From contig CASFID010000016.1 in assembly GCA_949294665.1 (NCBI GenBank), positions 1 through 39,441 of the forward strand: DNA of 39,441 bases. Reading direction: 5' to 3'. This DNA is from an uncultured Eubacteriales bacterium. Lineage in GTDB: Bacteria > Bacillota > Clostridia > Lachnospirales > Lachnospiraceae. The translations under genes were made by a program, and so were the position numbers. A model generated the notes under the pieces. It saw nothing but the letters and a program-made list of their open reading frames with translations, was not told where the DNA came from and did not search any database. Positions 1 through 9,597 of this stretch are shown here, piece after piece. Every line of letters starts with the position of its first letter. Within the stretch, counting starts at the first letter, position 1.

Positions 1-222
1 GACACAACAACGGCAATTCGCATTTTTCTCACGCAGGCAGTAGCGTATAATGGATTTCCCTTCGAGATAAGGAGAAATTCAACTGTAAATAGTCCATATA
101 CTCCTATGTCAGAAGAAAGTATGCTGAAAAAACTTGATGAATCAAAGAAACATGCTGATCAAGGACAATGTAGACGAGCAGACGATGTTGCAGCGGATAT
201 GAGGACAAAATATGGATTATGA
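1..222 (+). CDS. RelB/DinJ-family antitoxin, 3' part only
   Basis: This reading frame is open from base 1 to the TGA at 220-222 and gives 73 residues, so the start lies outside the window. The first visible residues, TTAIRIFLTQAVAYNGFPFE, match the conserved ribbon-helix-helix DNA-binding part of RelB/DinJ antitoxins. The tail is charged and would wrap the toxin. It overlaps the next gene by 11 bp, the usual tight coupling of antitoxin and toxin. By family knowledge the product neutralises the toxin and represses its own promoter together with it. Family call is firm; the 5' end is missing. Confidence 0.82.
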   Translation, partial: DTTTAIRIFLTQAVAYNGFPFEIRRNSTVNSPYTPMSEESMLKKLDESKKHADQGQCRRADDVAADMRTKYGL

Positions 223-526
223 AGTAATTATGACGATAGATGCCGAGAATGACTTAAACCAGTTTTTAGAATATCTGGTGTATGAAAAGCAAAGTGTTCA
301 AGCAGCAAAAAATTTGCTCGACGATTTCGAACAGACTCTACAAAATCTTCAAATGGCTGCAGGCAGTCTGAAAGACTGCGAAAATCCCAAATTGCGCGAA
401 AGAGGATATAAAAGAATTAATTTTATCTCACACAGATATTTTATACTGTATCGTGTTGAGGGCAGTAAGGCAATAATTGACAACATTTTTCATGAGTTGC
501 AGGATTATGAGAATAGAATAAATTGA
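212..526 (+). CDS. RelE/ParE-superfamily toxin
   Basis: A 104-residue protein with the ParE/RelE layout: two N-terminal helices (about 10-50), then a beta-rich C-terminal half with RERGYKRINF and HRYFILYRV strands typical of the family (YafQ/ParE-like). GAGGA at 201-205 is the ribosome site for the ATG at 212, which lies inside the antitoxin gene. Members either cleave mRNA on the ribosome (RelE) or poison gyrase (ParE). The catalytic set is not clear enough to choose, so the target is unknown. An alternative ATG at 230 would lose the first strand. Confidence 0.8.
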   Translation: MDYEVIMTIDAENDLNQFLEYLVYEKQSVQAAKNLLDDFEQTLQNLQMAAGSLKDCENPKLRERGYKRINFISHRYFILYRVEGSKAIIDNIFHELQDYENRIN

Positions 527-618
527 TACTTCAAGTATATTATAGATGATATCGGAGAAAATAATTTTGCTGATCAGCGCTGCATGGCAACAAATGATAA
601 TCAATCTCAATAAAGTCC

Positions 619-647
619 TTGCTTAAATCTTTTTATTCTGTTAATAT
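619..647 (+). promoter_or_regulatory. Predicted eno promoter
   Basis: A -35-like TTGCTT (619-624) is followed after 17 bp by a -10-like TAATAT (642-647). This would start transcription near 654, about 100 bases before the enolase ATG, inside the palindrome that follows. Prediction only. Confidence 0.5.
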
Positions 648-677
648 ACATATAGTTAGCAAAGACTAACTATATGT
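648..677. promoter_or_regulatory. Palindromic operator candidate before eno (GTTAG-N6-CTAAC)
   Basis: Two perfect 12-base inverted arms (648-659 and 666-677) are separated by CAAAGA. The core, GTTAG-N6-CTAAC at 655-670, begins 7 bp after the predicted -10 box. The same core occurs at the same distance behind the -10 boxes of ahpC (19248-19263) and of the ABC pair (27146-27161). The outer arm lies upstream of the likely start point, which suits a DNA operator better than an RNA hairpin. No T-run follows, so it is not a terminator. Confidence 0.6.
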
Positions 678-697
678 GAATGAATCATGGAAACTCC

Positions 698-2053
<1,356 letters not shown>

Positions 2054-2059
2054 GAAAAG

Positions 2060-2099
2060 GATCAGGAATGTCAAAAATGCATTCCTGATCTTTCTCTTT
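2060..2099 (+). terminator. Rho-independent terminator after eno
   Basis: Perfect 11-bp stem GATCAGGAATG (2060-2070) with CATTCCTGATC (2080-2090), a 9-base loop and a T-rich tail TTTCTCTTT. It separates eno from the convergent MFS gene. Confidence 0.85.
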
Positions 2100-2120
2100 A
2101 CAATTATTTGTTTTATGAAA

Positions 2121-3335
2121 TTACTGTTCGGCTCCCCACTTTTCTGATTTTTTCATTATGGGGATTATTACAATTGCACAGATAATCATCATGATAGCGC
2201 CAACCCAGAATCTTGCATAATATCCTCCGAATAGATTTGCCAGCCCGTCAACAATATAACCGCCGACAAAACTTGCAATAGATCCGCCTGCTGTCAGGAG
2301 CGAAACTCCAGTTCCGCCAGGCGCTGCTTTTCCTATTGCGTTGACGCAACAGCCGTAAGTAGCCTGATAGAAGAACATTCTGATGAATGATGCAGCATAA
2401 ATTACTGGAAGGCTGGTTACACCAACAGCGAATATTAATAATGCAGCCGCGTATATGAGCCACCCAACTGTGACTGTATACTGTTTAAACCATTTTACTG
2501 CAAGGCCTGAGAAGAAAAAGCCTCCGATTAACATGGCAGCGCTTCCGATAGTAGAAATAAGACTTGCTTCCATAGACGTGCCGATTGCTTTTTCCGTTAC
2601 AATATAAGTTGAGTAATTTTGCTGATAAGCCTTTATAGCAACATTAAAAATGAAATATAAGAAAAATATAATCAAAAATCCTTTTAAATTCACAAAAGTT
2701 GAAAGTTTGGTAGGCTTGTTTTCCGTAGCTGTTTCAGGTGTGAACGTGGAGGAGTCTGTATTTTTCTTTGCAGGTGAGCGATACAATGCAAATACTAGAA
2801 TTAATGCAGGGATAATTGCTAAAAACAGCCAATAAGAACGTACCCAGTTTCCATCCTGTGCTAAAGCACCAGCCAGAGGAGAGAATAAAAGAGTCCCGCC
2901 TCCGCCAATTGCAGAGCAGATAGCGATATTTCGAACGGACTCCTCATCTGTTTCAGAAGCCTCCATCAAGGCAACGTTGGCAGTGGTAGAGAGTATGGCC
3001 CCAGCAAGTCCGGAAAGTACACAGCCAGTCAGTGATGCAGCAAAGAATTTTCCTGCTGTAGTCACAATCAAAATTCCGCCAAACAGATTAATACCTAGCC
3101 CACTAACTATAAGAAGTTTTTTGTTTAGACGTTTTAGTATGGCCGGCATAAGCATACATGCGATAGTTGAAATCAGGGAAGGTGCATTCATCATCAGAAC
3201 GACAATATCCTGACTGATTGTGGAATACCAATTGTAAATATCTGCCAGTAAGAACTGAGGAAAATAGTATAAAAACTGAAATAATGCAGCAATAAAAATA
3301 GCGATGACAGTACTGTTGATTCCTTTAATCTTCAT
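2121..3335 (-). CDS. MFS transporter
   Basis: A 404-residue, very hydrophobic protein with about 12 predicted membrane segments, a basic loop after segment 2 (AILKRLNKKLL) and a hydrophilic central loop near residues 190-210, as in the major facilitator superfamily. It is the last gene of the minus-strand run ridA, PLP enzyme, DASS permease, MFS, 24 bp after the previous gene and preceded by AAAGGAG. The substrate cannot be read from sequence. The setting suggests import or export of the compound handled by the PLP enzyme, or of its product. Base composition is AT-richer than the flanking eno gene. Confidence 0.8.
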   Translation of the reverse strand: MKIKGINSTVIAIFIAALFQFLYYFPQFLLADIYNWYSTISQDIVVLMMNAPSLISTIACMLMPAILKRLNKKLLIVSGLGINLFGGILIVTTAGKFFAASLTGCVLSGLAGAILSTTANVALMEASETDEESVRNIAICSAIGGGGTLLFSPLAGALAQDGNWVRSYWLFLAIIPALILVFALYRSPAKKNTDSSTFTPETATENKPTKLSTFVNLKGFLIIFFLYFIFNVAIKAYQQNYSTYIVTEKAIGTSMEASLISTIGSAAMLIGGFFFSGLAVKWFKQYTVTVGWLIYAAALLIFAVGVTSLPVIYAASFIRMFFYQATYGCCVNAIGKAAPGGTGVSLLTAGGSIASFVGGYIVDGLANLFGGYYARFWVGAIMMIICAIVIIPIMKKSEKWGAEQ

Positions 3336-3359
3336 ATTGTTGATCTCCTTTCGTATAAT

Positions 3360-4748
3360 CTATATTAGCAATCCAATTGCCTTCCAATAGGCAATAGCAA
3401 CTATCAACCAGATGAAAGAAAGGGCAGCTTTAGTAGCAAATCCTTTTACAAAATCTTTCATACGCATTACTCCGAAAGAGTATAGGAGTAATGTATTGGT
3501 TGTCTCATAGGGAAACAATAAATTAAGTACCCCTACCTGTAAAGAACAGATAAGAGGAAATATATCATTTATATTGGAAATTCCCGTGGTAACCATGGTT
3601 AATGGAACCAATAATGTTGAATATACAGCCACGGGTGTCATAAAAAAGTTTAATATAAATCCGATAAGCGAAATAGCCGTAAAATAAATGATTAGATTGC
3701 CGGTATCTAAATATGGCAACAGTTTATCGGCAATAAGCTCGCCAATACCCAGCTGTGTTGCCACGTTACCGATAGCCATGCATGCCACCAAAAAGCAGGG
3801 GAAGGAAAAGTCAATTTTTGAGATGTCATTTCTGTCGCCTGCGTTGATCCCGGGCAAAAACAAAAGAATACATGCACCAATAAAGCCATATACAAGCGGT
3901 AATCCATGGATAGGGCTGGCAAATAAATAAATCATCATACAGATAATCACTGCCGCTATTTTTTTCTCCAATATAGATATAGGTCCAAGATTAGCCAGCT
4001 CGTTTTTAAAGTATTCACCATCTTTAATTGCATAATCATTTTTAGGGCGGAATATAAAAATAAGTAAAACCAAAATTATAATGTAATATGGGATGAAAAC
4101 AGCTCCGTTTTTGAACCATTCCAGATAATTACTGTTCTGCGGAAGCGAGGCATCGGCACTGGATACAAGACTGTAAATAAAAGGTGCACCTGTCGGGTTA
4201 TAGATAAAATATCCTGCCTCGCAAATACCAAGATATGAGCACAACATAATACCAGCAGCACCTCTGGTATTTTCCAACTGGAGAGCAACGACAATTCCAT
4301 ATGCAACAGCAATGATTGCAGTCGATGTGTTATCCCCGAGGAAGGAAAGTATCAGTCCTGTGAGGTATAGACCGATACAGATTCCAGAGTAAGACTTTCC
4401 TGTCAACAGGACAATGTGGTAAGTGATTCTTTTGAGCAATGGTGTTTTATTCATGACACGGATGAGAATGAACATTGAAATTACACACCAGGGTGCTTCT
4501 TTACTCCATCCGTCCATAACAGTATTCATATCGCTGATAAACGTATATGCGAACATTAGAAGTAAGGACGGTATCATAGGGGAGTCTATCAACTCCATCG
4601 CAAACATTGCAATACAGAAAACTGTTATAATAATAAATGCTTTTATAGATACTGTAAATTCAGAATTTGTAGGTATGAATGCCATTGCAATAACAGCTGC
4701 TAACAATATGATCCATTTTATCTTTGTGCCGTTAATCTTTATTTCCAT
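3360..4748 (-). CDS. DASS/SLC13-type anion permease
   Basis: A 462-residue membrane protein with about 11-12 hydrophobic segments. DNTSTAIIA near residue 135 resembles the SNT sodium/anion-binding motif of the divalent anion:Na+ symporter (SLC13) family, and FPYETTNTLLLYSFG in the second half resembles its repeat. In that family such proteins import dicarboxylates, sulfate or related anions with sodium. The gene follows the PLP enzyme by 12 bp and precedes the MFS carrier. Family placement is moderate because the first motif has D in place of S; an Arsenite/NhaD-type ion transporter is the main alternative. Confidence 0.65.
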   Translation of the reverse strand: MEIKINGTKIKWIILLAAVIAMAFIPTNSEFTVSIKAFIIITVFCIAMFAMELIDSPMIPSLLLMFAYTFISDMNTVMDGWSKEAPWCVISMFILIRVMNKTPLLKRITYHIVLLTGKSYSGICIGLYLTGLILSFLGDNTSTAIIAVAYGIVVALQLENTRGAAGIMLCSYLGICEAGYFIYNPTGAPFIYSLVSSADASLPQNSNYLEWFKNGAVFIPYYIIILVLLIFIFRPKNDYAIKDGEYFKNELANLGPISILEKKIAAVIICMMIYLFASPIHGLPLVYGFIGACILLFLPGINAGDRNDISKIDFSFPCFLVACMAIGNVATQLGIGELIADKLLPYLDTGNLIIYFTAISLIGFILNFFMTPVAVYSTLLVPLTMVTTGISNINDIFPLICSLQVGVLNLLFPYETTNTLLLYSFGVMRMKDFVKGFATKAALSFIWLIVAIAYWKAIGLLI

Positions 4749-4760
4749 ATTACATATACC

Positions 4761-5975
4761 CTATATAAATACATATTTCTTAAGTCGTTCACATGCTTCT
4801 TGGATACGTGAAAAAGGCGATGCAAGATTCATCCGTATATGGCAGGGGCCACGAAAGTTTTTACCATTCTGCCAACCAACCCCTACATTCCATCCGGATT
4901 TCAAGACTTCTTCAAGCGTTTTGCCGGTTTTGTTGCAGTATTCGGAACAGTCGACAAATATCATATATGTTCCTTCCGGCAGAGTTACTTCGGCTCCATC
5001 GATTTGTTCATTAATAAAACGGCATACGTATCGACAATTATTTTCGAGGACTTCACGCAGTTCGTCGGTCCATTCCTGTCCTTCATCGCTGTACGCTCCA
5101 ATCAATGCATGCATGGACAATACATTCATTTCGTTATAATTTGTCTTGGAAGCGTAGGTATCTATGCGGTCTCTAAGGTATTTCCCATAAATTATATTGT
5201 AGCTGCCAACCAGGCCTGCCATGTTAAAGGTTTTGCTGGGGGCGTATATTGCAATTGTGCGTTCTCTTGCCCAGTCGTTAACCATCGGAGAGGGGATGTG
5301 CTGATGATTGGAATAAGTGATATCTGCCCAGATTTCATCACTGATGACAAAACAATCGTTTGTCTCAAAGACTTTCATTGCTTTTTCAAGTTCCCAACGT
5401 TCCCACACACGGCCACATGGATTGTGGGGAGAACAAAGAATAACGGTATGAATGTTATTCTCCTTTATTTTTCTATCCATATCCTCATAGTCCATCCGGT
5501 AAATACCTTTTGCATCCTTTTTTAATTCGCTGAAGACACAGGTACGTCCAATATAGTCTATATCAGTAAAAAAACCTGTATAGAGTGGACTGTGAATCAG
5601 TATTCCATCGCCGGGCTGAGTGAGTACGTTTACAGCGCTGGTAATCGCCCCATGGACGCCATTTTGATAAGCAATATATTCCTTTTTTAAATCAACGTAA
5701 TGATTTCGATGAGTCTGCCAGTTAATTATAGAATCATAATATTCATCCGTTGCAAAAAAGTATCCATATAAAGGGTGTTTTGCCCGTTCAATAATTTTCT
5801 CAGGAATTTTAGGGCATGTAGCAAAATTCATATCAGCCACCCACATGGGAATAAAATCGAAGCCATCTTTTGGTTCATCCGGTTCATTCCCCCAGCGTTT
5901 ATTTTTTCCTATTGTATCGATAGCAGTGGCATCCTTGCCATGTCGGTCAATAATGGAAATAAAATCATATTTCAT
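4761..5975 (-). CDS. MalY/PatB-type PLP enzyme (putative C-S beta-lyase or aminotransferase)
   Basis: A 404-residue fold-type I PLP enzyme. Visible: MWVADMNF near 44-51, typical of the MalY/PatB branch; CSPHNPCGRVW (181-191); the cofactor aspartate in ISDEIWAD (D213); and the Schiff-base lysine in APSKTFN (K248). PatB/MalY proteins cleave cystathionine or cysteine S-conjugates to pyruvate, ammonia and a thiol. That route passes through 2-aminoacrylate, which fits the ridA gene immediately upstream (20 bp). The two transporters downstream suggest an imported substrate. A plain aminotransferase activity cannot be excluded. Confidence 0.85.
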   Translation of the reverse strand: MKYDFISIIDRHGKDATAIDTIGKNKRWGNEPDEPKDGFDFIPMWVADMNFATCPKIPEKIIERAKHPLYGYFFATDEYYDSIINWQTHRNHYVDLKKEYIAYQNGVHGAITSAVNVLTQPGDGILIHSPLYTGFFTDIDYIGRTCVFSELKKDAKGIYRMDYEDMDRKIKENNIHTVILCSPHNPCGRVWERWELEKAMKVFETNDCFVISDEIWADITYSNHQHIPSPMVNDWARERTIAIYAPSKTFNMAGLVGSYNIIYGKYLRDRIDTYASKTNYNEMNVLSMHALIGAYSDEGQEWTDELREVLENNCRYVCRFINEQIDGAEVTLPEGTYMIFVDCSEYCNKTGKTLEEVLKSGWNVGVGWQNGKNFRGPCHIRMNLASPFSRIQEACERLKKYVFI

Positions 5976-5995
5976 TTTTTAAAACTCCTTTTCAG

Positions 5996-6379
5996 TTATT
6001 TAATAGCGATAGCTTCAATCTCTACCAGTGCGTCTTGGGGTAGAGCAGCTACTTGAAAAGCAACTCGAGCAGGATGAAAAGATGAAAAAAATTGCCCATA
6101 TATCTGATTCATCTGTCCAAATTCCTTAATATTATTCAGGTAGACATTTGTTTTGACCACGTTTTCAAGTGTCATATTGTCTTTGGCAAGGATTTCTTTA
6201 ATATTTTTCAAACATTGTTTCGTCTGTTCTCCGATAGTTTTTCCTTCTATTTTTCCAGTAGACGGAGTTATGGGAAGTTGTCCTGATATAAAACAAATTT
6301 CTCCCGTACCAACGACCGCTTGTGAATACGGTCCGATCGCAGCAGGTGCTGAATTAGTGGCAATGATTCTTTTTTTCAT
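5996..6379 (-). CDS. ridA: RidA (YjgF/YER057c) enamine/imine deaminase
   Basis: A 127-residue protein with RidA hallmarks: IGPYSQAV near the start, ICFISGQLP, the active-site arginine in HPARVAFQVAALP and VEIEAIA at the end. RidA hydrolyses 2-aminoacrylate and related enamines released by PLP enzymes. I chose the ATG at 6379, preceded by AAAGGA, rather than the longer frame to 6421, because residues KKRIIATNSAPAAIGPYSQ are the normal N-terminus. It is the first gene of the minus-strand run and lies downstream of a MarR gene with its own terminator. Confidence 0.93.
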   Translation of the reverse strand: MKKRIIATNSAPAAIGPYSQAVVGTGEICFISGQLPITPSTGKIEGKTIGEQTKQCLKNIKEILAKDNMTLENVVKTNVYLNNIKEFGQMNQIYGQFFSSFHPARVAFQVAALPQDALVEIEAIAIK

Positions 6380-6451
6380 ATGTTTCGTTCCTTTCATAAG
6401 TAATAATATTTTTGCCGGCAATAATATAGTATGAGCTAAATAATAAAATAA

Positions 6452-6517
6452 ATAAACTATTAAGTAGCTTAACTATATAACTGCTTATAGTTTATACTAG
6501 ATTTATAAAAAATACAA
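6452..6517 (-). promoter_or_regulatory. ridA promoter and nested inverted repeats (MarR operator candidate)
   Basis: Read on the minus strand, TTGTAT (6512-6517) and TATAAA (6491-6496) form a weak promoter with a 15-bp spacer. Just downstream lie a perfect inverted repeat, ATAAACTAT (6452-6460) with ATAGTTTAT (6487-6495), and an inner palindrome TTAAG-TAG-CTTAA (6460-6472). The neighbouring MarR protein is the obvious candidate ligand, by inference. Confidence 0.45.
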
Positions 6518-6580
6518 TATATTTTATTTTTTTTCCATTATTCATAATTTTAAAAATTAAAAATTATAGAATGTGCACAA

Positions 6581-6603
6581 TAAAAGAGCTGTTTTAACAG
6601 CTC
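6581..6603 (-). terminator. Terminator after the MarR gene
   Basis: On the minus strand GAGCTG pairs with CAGCTC around a short loop (6586-6603), followed by TTTTATT. It lies just past the end of the MarR gene at 6627 and separates it from the ridA promoter. Confidence 0.7.
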
Positions 6604-6626
6604 CCCTAGAATAACAGTTCTTAAAA

Positions 6627-7130
6627 TCATTTTTTACTAGATATTATAGATGAAAAAGCATCCCGGCTACGTTTAATATCACCCATATAGGCCTGATTGA
6701 TAGTTTTCTGGATCTGAATGTGATGATTCAGTTCTTCTTCAGTATACTTATCCAGCATAATTTTCATAATCTCCTGACATTTACTTGTAAAACTCTTTCG
6801 CTCTTCGTAAATTTTCATACCTTCTACCGTTAATATAAGATTGTATTTGCGGTTGTTTTTTTCATTACGCACCTGTGAGATCCATTTTCGATTTTTCAGC
6901 TTTTTGATGATTTGTGAACATGCACTGGTAGTTTTATTTGTTATATCAGCAATATCAGTGCAGGTGATTCCCGGATGTGCAGCGATTAGATCGATAATCT
7001 GCCCCTCTACATGATAAAGCACATAGTCGCCATAGCAATGTGGTATTCCGTCATATTCAGTCATCAAGTCATAGGCTATATTTTGTTCGTTCCAAAGCTC
7101 CAAAAATAGTTCTTCCTTTTTCTTATTCAT
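6627..7130 (-). CDS. MarR-family transcriptional regulator
   Basis: A 167-residue protein with a winged helix at about 45-110: helix-turn-helix GITCTDIADITNKTTSACSQIIKKL and wing region RNEKNNRKYNLILT. Long helices at both ends would form the dimer interface. It lies upstream of the ridA/PLP-enzyme/transporter run on the same strand, so it probably senses a substrate or reactive intermediate of that pathway. A cysteine in the recognition region (ITCTD) and another in PHCYGD could allow redox or electrophile sensing, but this is speculation. A bacterial-type promoter lies directly upstream. Confidence 0.85.
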   Translation of the reverse strand: MNKKKEELFLELWNEQNIAYDLMTEYDGIPHCYGDYVLYHVEGQIIDLIAAHPGITCTDIADITNKTTSACSQIIKKLKNRKWISQVRNEKNNRKYNLILTVEGMKIYEERKSFTSKCQEIMKIMLDKYTEEELNHHIQIQKTINQAYMGDIKRSRDAFSSIISSKK

Positions 7131-7169
7131 TTCAAATCCTCAAATCTTATGAAATTATTTTGTTAAAAA

Positions 7170-7198
7170 AGTATAACATTTTTGAAATGATATTGCAA
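7170..7198 (-). promoter_or_regulatory. Promoter of the MarR gene at 6627-7130
   Basis: On the minus strand TTGCAA (7193-7198) and TATACT (7170-7175) are 17 bp apart, about 40 bases before the ATG. Confidence 0.6.
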
Positions 7199-7307
7199 AA
7201 GCGAAATATCACTTGCTATCAGAGATATAACAGTGTATAATTACCCGCGGTTTATAAATAAGAAATAATAACTTGAAAAATTTATGAGAAGGGAAAAAGA
7301 AACGGTC

Positions 7308-8675
7308 ATGACAAAAAGAACAATACACGACATGACGACGGGCAGCCCGGTAAAACTGATCATACGATTTATGATCCCGATGTTTCTGGGCAATGTCTTT
7401 CAGCAGTTTTATAATATAGCGGATTCTATCGTAGCAGGTCAGTTCATTGGCGTGCCTGCTCTGGCGGCGATCGGAAGCACAGGTTCTCTGATGTTCTTCG
7501 TGACCGGATGGCTTAACGGACTGAGCAGCGGTTTCGCGATCCTTGTATCCCAGTGGTTCGGGGCAAAGCAATATGACAGGATGCGTCATTATGTGGCGAT
7601 GTCGATTTATCTTGCAGCCGCATTTTCCATTCTCATGACAGTCGGTCTGCTGATCGCAAATGAACCGATCCTGAGACTTATGAACTACTCGGACGATATT
7701 ATGCCGGATGTGAAGCTGTATATGGGGATTATTTACGCAGGACTGATTGTCACTGCGGCGTACAATTCTCTGGCTGGTTTTTTAAGAGCGCTGGGCGATT
7801 CCAAATCTCCGCTGTATTTTCTGGTCATCTCTGCGGCGATCAACGTGGTGCTTGATATTGCATTTATCGTTGTATTCGGGATGGGAGTGGAAGGCTGCGC
7901 GTATGCGACCGTGATCGCACAGGGAATCTCAGCACTGCTCTGTTTTATCTACATATTGAAGCGTTTCCCGATCCTGCACTTAAAACGGGAAGATTTTAAG
8001 ATCAGTTTTGAAAGCTTCGGAAGACTTCTGGCGCTTGGCATCCCCATGGGACTGCAGTTCTCCATTACGGCGATCGGTACGATCATCGTACAGGGAGCAG
8101 TGAATATATATGGAGAAATCTACATGGCAGGTTTCTCTGCGGCAGGAAAGCTGCAGAATCTGATCGCCACAGTGTTTACAGCGTTTGGCGCAACGATCGC
8201 CACGTATGTGGGCCAGAACCGGGGAGCGGGAAAGATGGACCGGGTGAAACAGGGGGTGCGCTGTACCCAGATCATGATCCTTATATGGAGCGTGATCCTC
8301 ATGGCGGCCATGTACTTTGGCGGCAAATATATGACATGGCTGTTTATCAGCCCGTCAGAGACAGAAGTGGTGAATGCTTCCGTGACGTACTTCCACACGG
8401 TATTCTGGTGCTATCCGTTCTTGGGCAGTATCTTCCTCTACAGAAATACACTGCAGGGAATGGGCTACGGTCTCGTGCCGATGCTGGGAGGTATCTTTGA
8501 GCTTGTTGCAAGGAGCGCCATTGTTATGATCGTGGCCGGACATACAAGTTTCGCCGGTGTATGTCTTTCAGATCCGGCGGCATGGATCGCGGCTTTGATA
8601 CCGCTTGTGCCTTACTATTTCTATAAGATGCGCAAGTTCCGCAGCAGTTCAGTCATCGCAGACGGCAGAAGCTGA
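7308..8675 (+). CDS. MATE-family efflux transporter
   Basis: A 455-residue protein of 12 predicted membrane segments. The N-terminal pattern (MTTGSPVKLIIRFMIPMF, then FQQFYNIADSIVAGQF) is typical of prokaryotic MATE pumps of the NorM/DinF type, which export cationic drugs or metabolites against Na+ or H+. The ATG at 7308 is preferred over 7284 because a purine-rich GAAGGGA stretch precedes it and the upstream residues are not part of the family. It is divergent from the MarR gene at 6627-7130, so that regulator could also act here. The substrate is unknown. Confidence 0.9.
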   Translation: MTKRTIHDMTTGSPVKLIIRFMIPMFLGNVFQQFYNIADSIVAGQFIGVPALAAIGSTGSLMFFVTGWLNGLSSGFAILVSQWFGAKQYDRMRHYVAMSIYLAAAFSILMTVGLLIANEPILRLMNYSDDIMPDVKLYMGIIYAGLIVTAAYNSLAGFLRALGDSKSPLYFLVISAAINVVLDIAFIVVFGMGVEGCAYATVIAQGISALLCFIYILKRFPILHLKREDFKISFESFGRLLALGIPMGLQFSITAIGTIIVQGAVNIYGEIYMAGFSAAGKLQNLIATVFTAFGATIATYVGQNRGAGKMDRVKQGVRCTQIMILIWSVILMAAMYFGGKYMTWLFISPSETEVVNASVTYFHTVFWCYPFLGSIFLYRNTLQGMGYGLVPMLGGIFELVARSAIVMIVAGHTSFAGVCLSDPAAWIAALIPLVPYYFYKMRKFRSSSVIADGRS

Positions 8676-8710
8676 TTTATGCCTTTGCCGGCTTCCCCTT
8701 TTCTGCGCAC

Positions 8711-8720
8711 GTGGTATAAT
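8711..8720 (+). promoter_or_regulatory. Extended -10 promoter before the MNT/HEPN genes
   Basis: TGGTATAAT is a perfect extended -10 element (TATAAT at 8715-8720), 50 bases before the next ATG. No good -35 is visible. Confidence 0.6.
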
Positions 8721-8770
8721 AATTAAAAATATGTGTCATTCAGCGATTAATATCATATAAAGGAGCAGTT

Positions 8771-9154
8771 ATGATCGTTTCGGGTAAAAATTCACCTAAG
8801 GTAAGAGAAATTTATAAAGAACGCAGTGAGAAAGCGATCGAGTATGCCCGCCGGCAGATCGAAAAATCCCCGGTGGCTCCTTATGTGGCGAAATTGTACT
8901 TGTATGGGAGCTGCGTGAGAGAGGAACAGACTTATCGGAGCGATGTAGATCTGATGTTGGAATTGAAACCGACATTTGATATCAATAAGCTCAGGGATGA
9001 GATCATCCTCCTGAAAAGCCGCGTGAATCCGGGACAGTTGGATATGCCCGAAGTGGATTTAAAAGTTGTGATAGGTGATGAATGGAAAGACGAGCATACG
9101 CTTTATTTTGAAAATATAAAAAAAGAAGGGAGAGACATATGGCAGGACGAATGA
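8771..9154 (+). CDS. MNT-type minimal nucleotidyltransferase (MntA-like antitoxin)
   Basis: A 127-residue protein with the polymerase-beta-like motif GS-X10-DXD: YGSC near residue 47 and SDVDLML near 58, with a third acidic position in PEVDLKVV near 99. In described MntA/HepT type VII systems the nucleotidyltransferase adds AMP to the HEPN toxin and silences it. The gene overlaps the HEPN gene by 16 bp, the expected paired arrangement. GGAGCAG at 8761-8767 precedes the ATG. It opens a likely four-gene run with an esterase and a DUF362 protein. Confidence 0.83.
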   Translation: MIVSGKNSPKVREIYKERSEKAIEYARRQIEKSPVAPYVAKLYLYGSCVREEQTYRSDVDLMLELKPTFDINKLRDEIILLKSRVNPGQLDMPEVDLKVVIGDEWKDEHTLYFENIKKEGRDIWQDE

Positions 9155-9573
9155 ATACTTATGCAGAATTTGCCGAAAATGACTATAAATTTTTCAGACA
9201 GTCATATGACGGCGGAAATAAAGGATCAGCTCTCGCTGCTTTAGGTCAGAGTATATGTGAGAGATATTTGAAACATCTTGTTTCTGAATGTGCTCATCCG
9301 GAAAATGAATCTGAAGCAGCATCCAAGGAAAGCGTTTTACGGACACACAGTCTGAGGAGACTGATGCGTTATATATCAGGCGACATGGGCATTGATATTC
9401 CGGATGAAACGGAGAGCGCATTGGATCGGATCGATGGATTTTATTTTACAACCCGGTATCCGGGGGATGACAGTTTTATTCCCACAGAGAAGGATATTGA
9501 CAAGGCGGATAGAGCAGTGCGTCTGTGTCGGGACTTTGTCTTCCGGACAACGAGTGAGGTTGAACAGAAATAA
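9139..9573 (+). CDS. HEPN-domain protein, partner of the MNT gene
   Basis: A 144-residue, mainly helical protein. AENDYKFFRQS, ALGQSICERYLKHLV and the late FTTRYPGDD stretch match HEPN proteins encoded next to MNT nucleotidyltransferases. The RX4HXY active-site motif of proven HepT RNase toxins is not seen; the nearest, RYLKH, has a shorter gap. Whether it is a toxin is therefore open. The start at 9139 has AGAAGGGAG upstream; an in-frame ATG at 9151 is an alternative. Stop and next start are 24 bp apart. Confidence 0.7.
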   Translation: MAGRMNTYAEFAENDYKFFRQSYDGGNKGSALAALGQSICERYLKHLVSECAHPENESEAASKESVLRTHSLRRLMRYISGDMGIDIPDETESALDRIDGFYFTTRYPGDDSFIPTEKDIDKADRAVRLCRDFVFRTTSEVEQK

Positions 9574-9597
9574 TACAGAAGATAAGGAGCGGATATT

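Noticed and set aside
648-677. Terminator between the toxin gene and eno
   Set aside because: The inverted repeat is not followed by T residues and overlaps the predicted transcription start.
4423-5525. Plus-strand open frames opposite the DASS and PLP-enzyme genes
   Set aside because: They mirror well-conserved minus-strand proteins and have no family features or ribosome sites.
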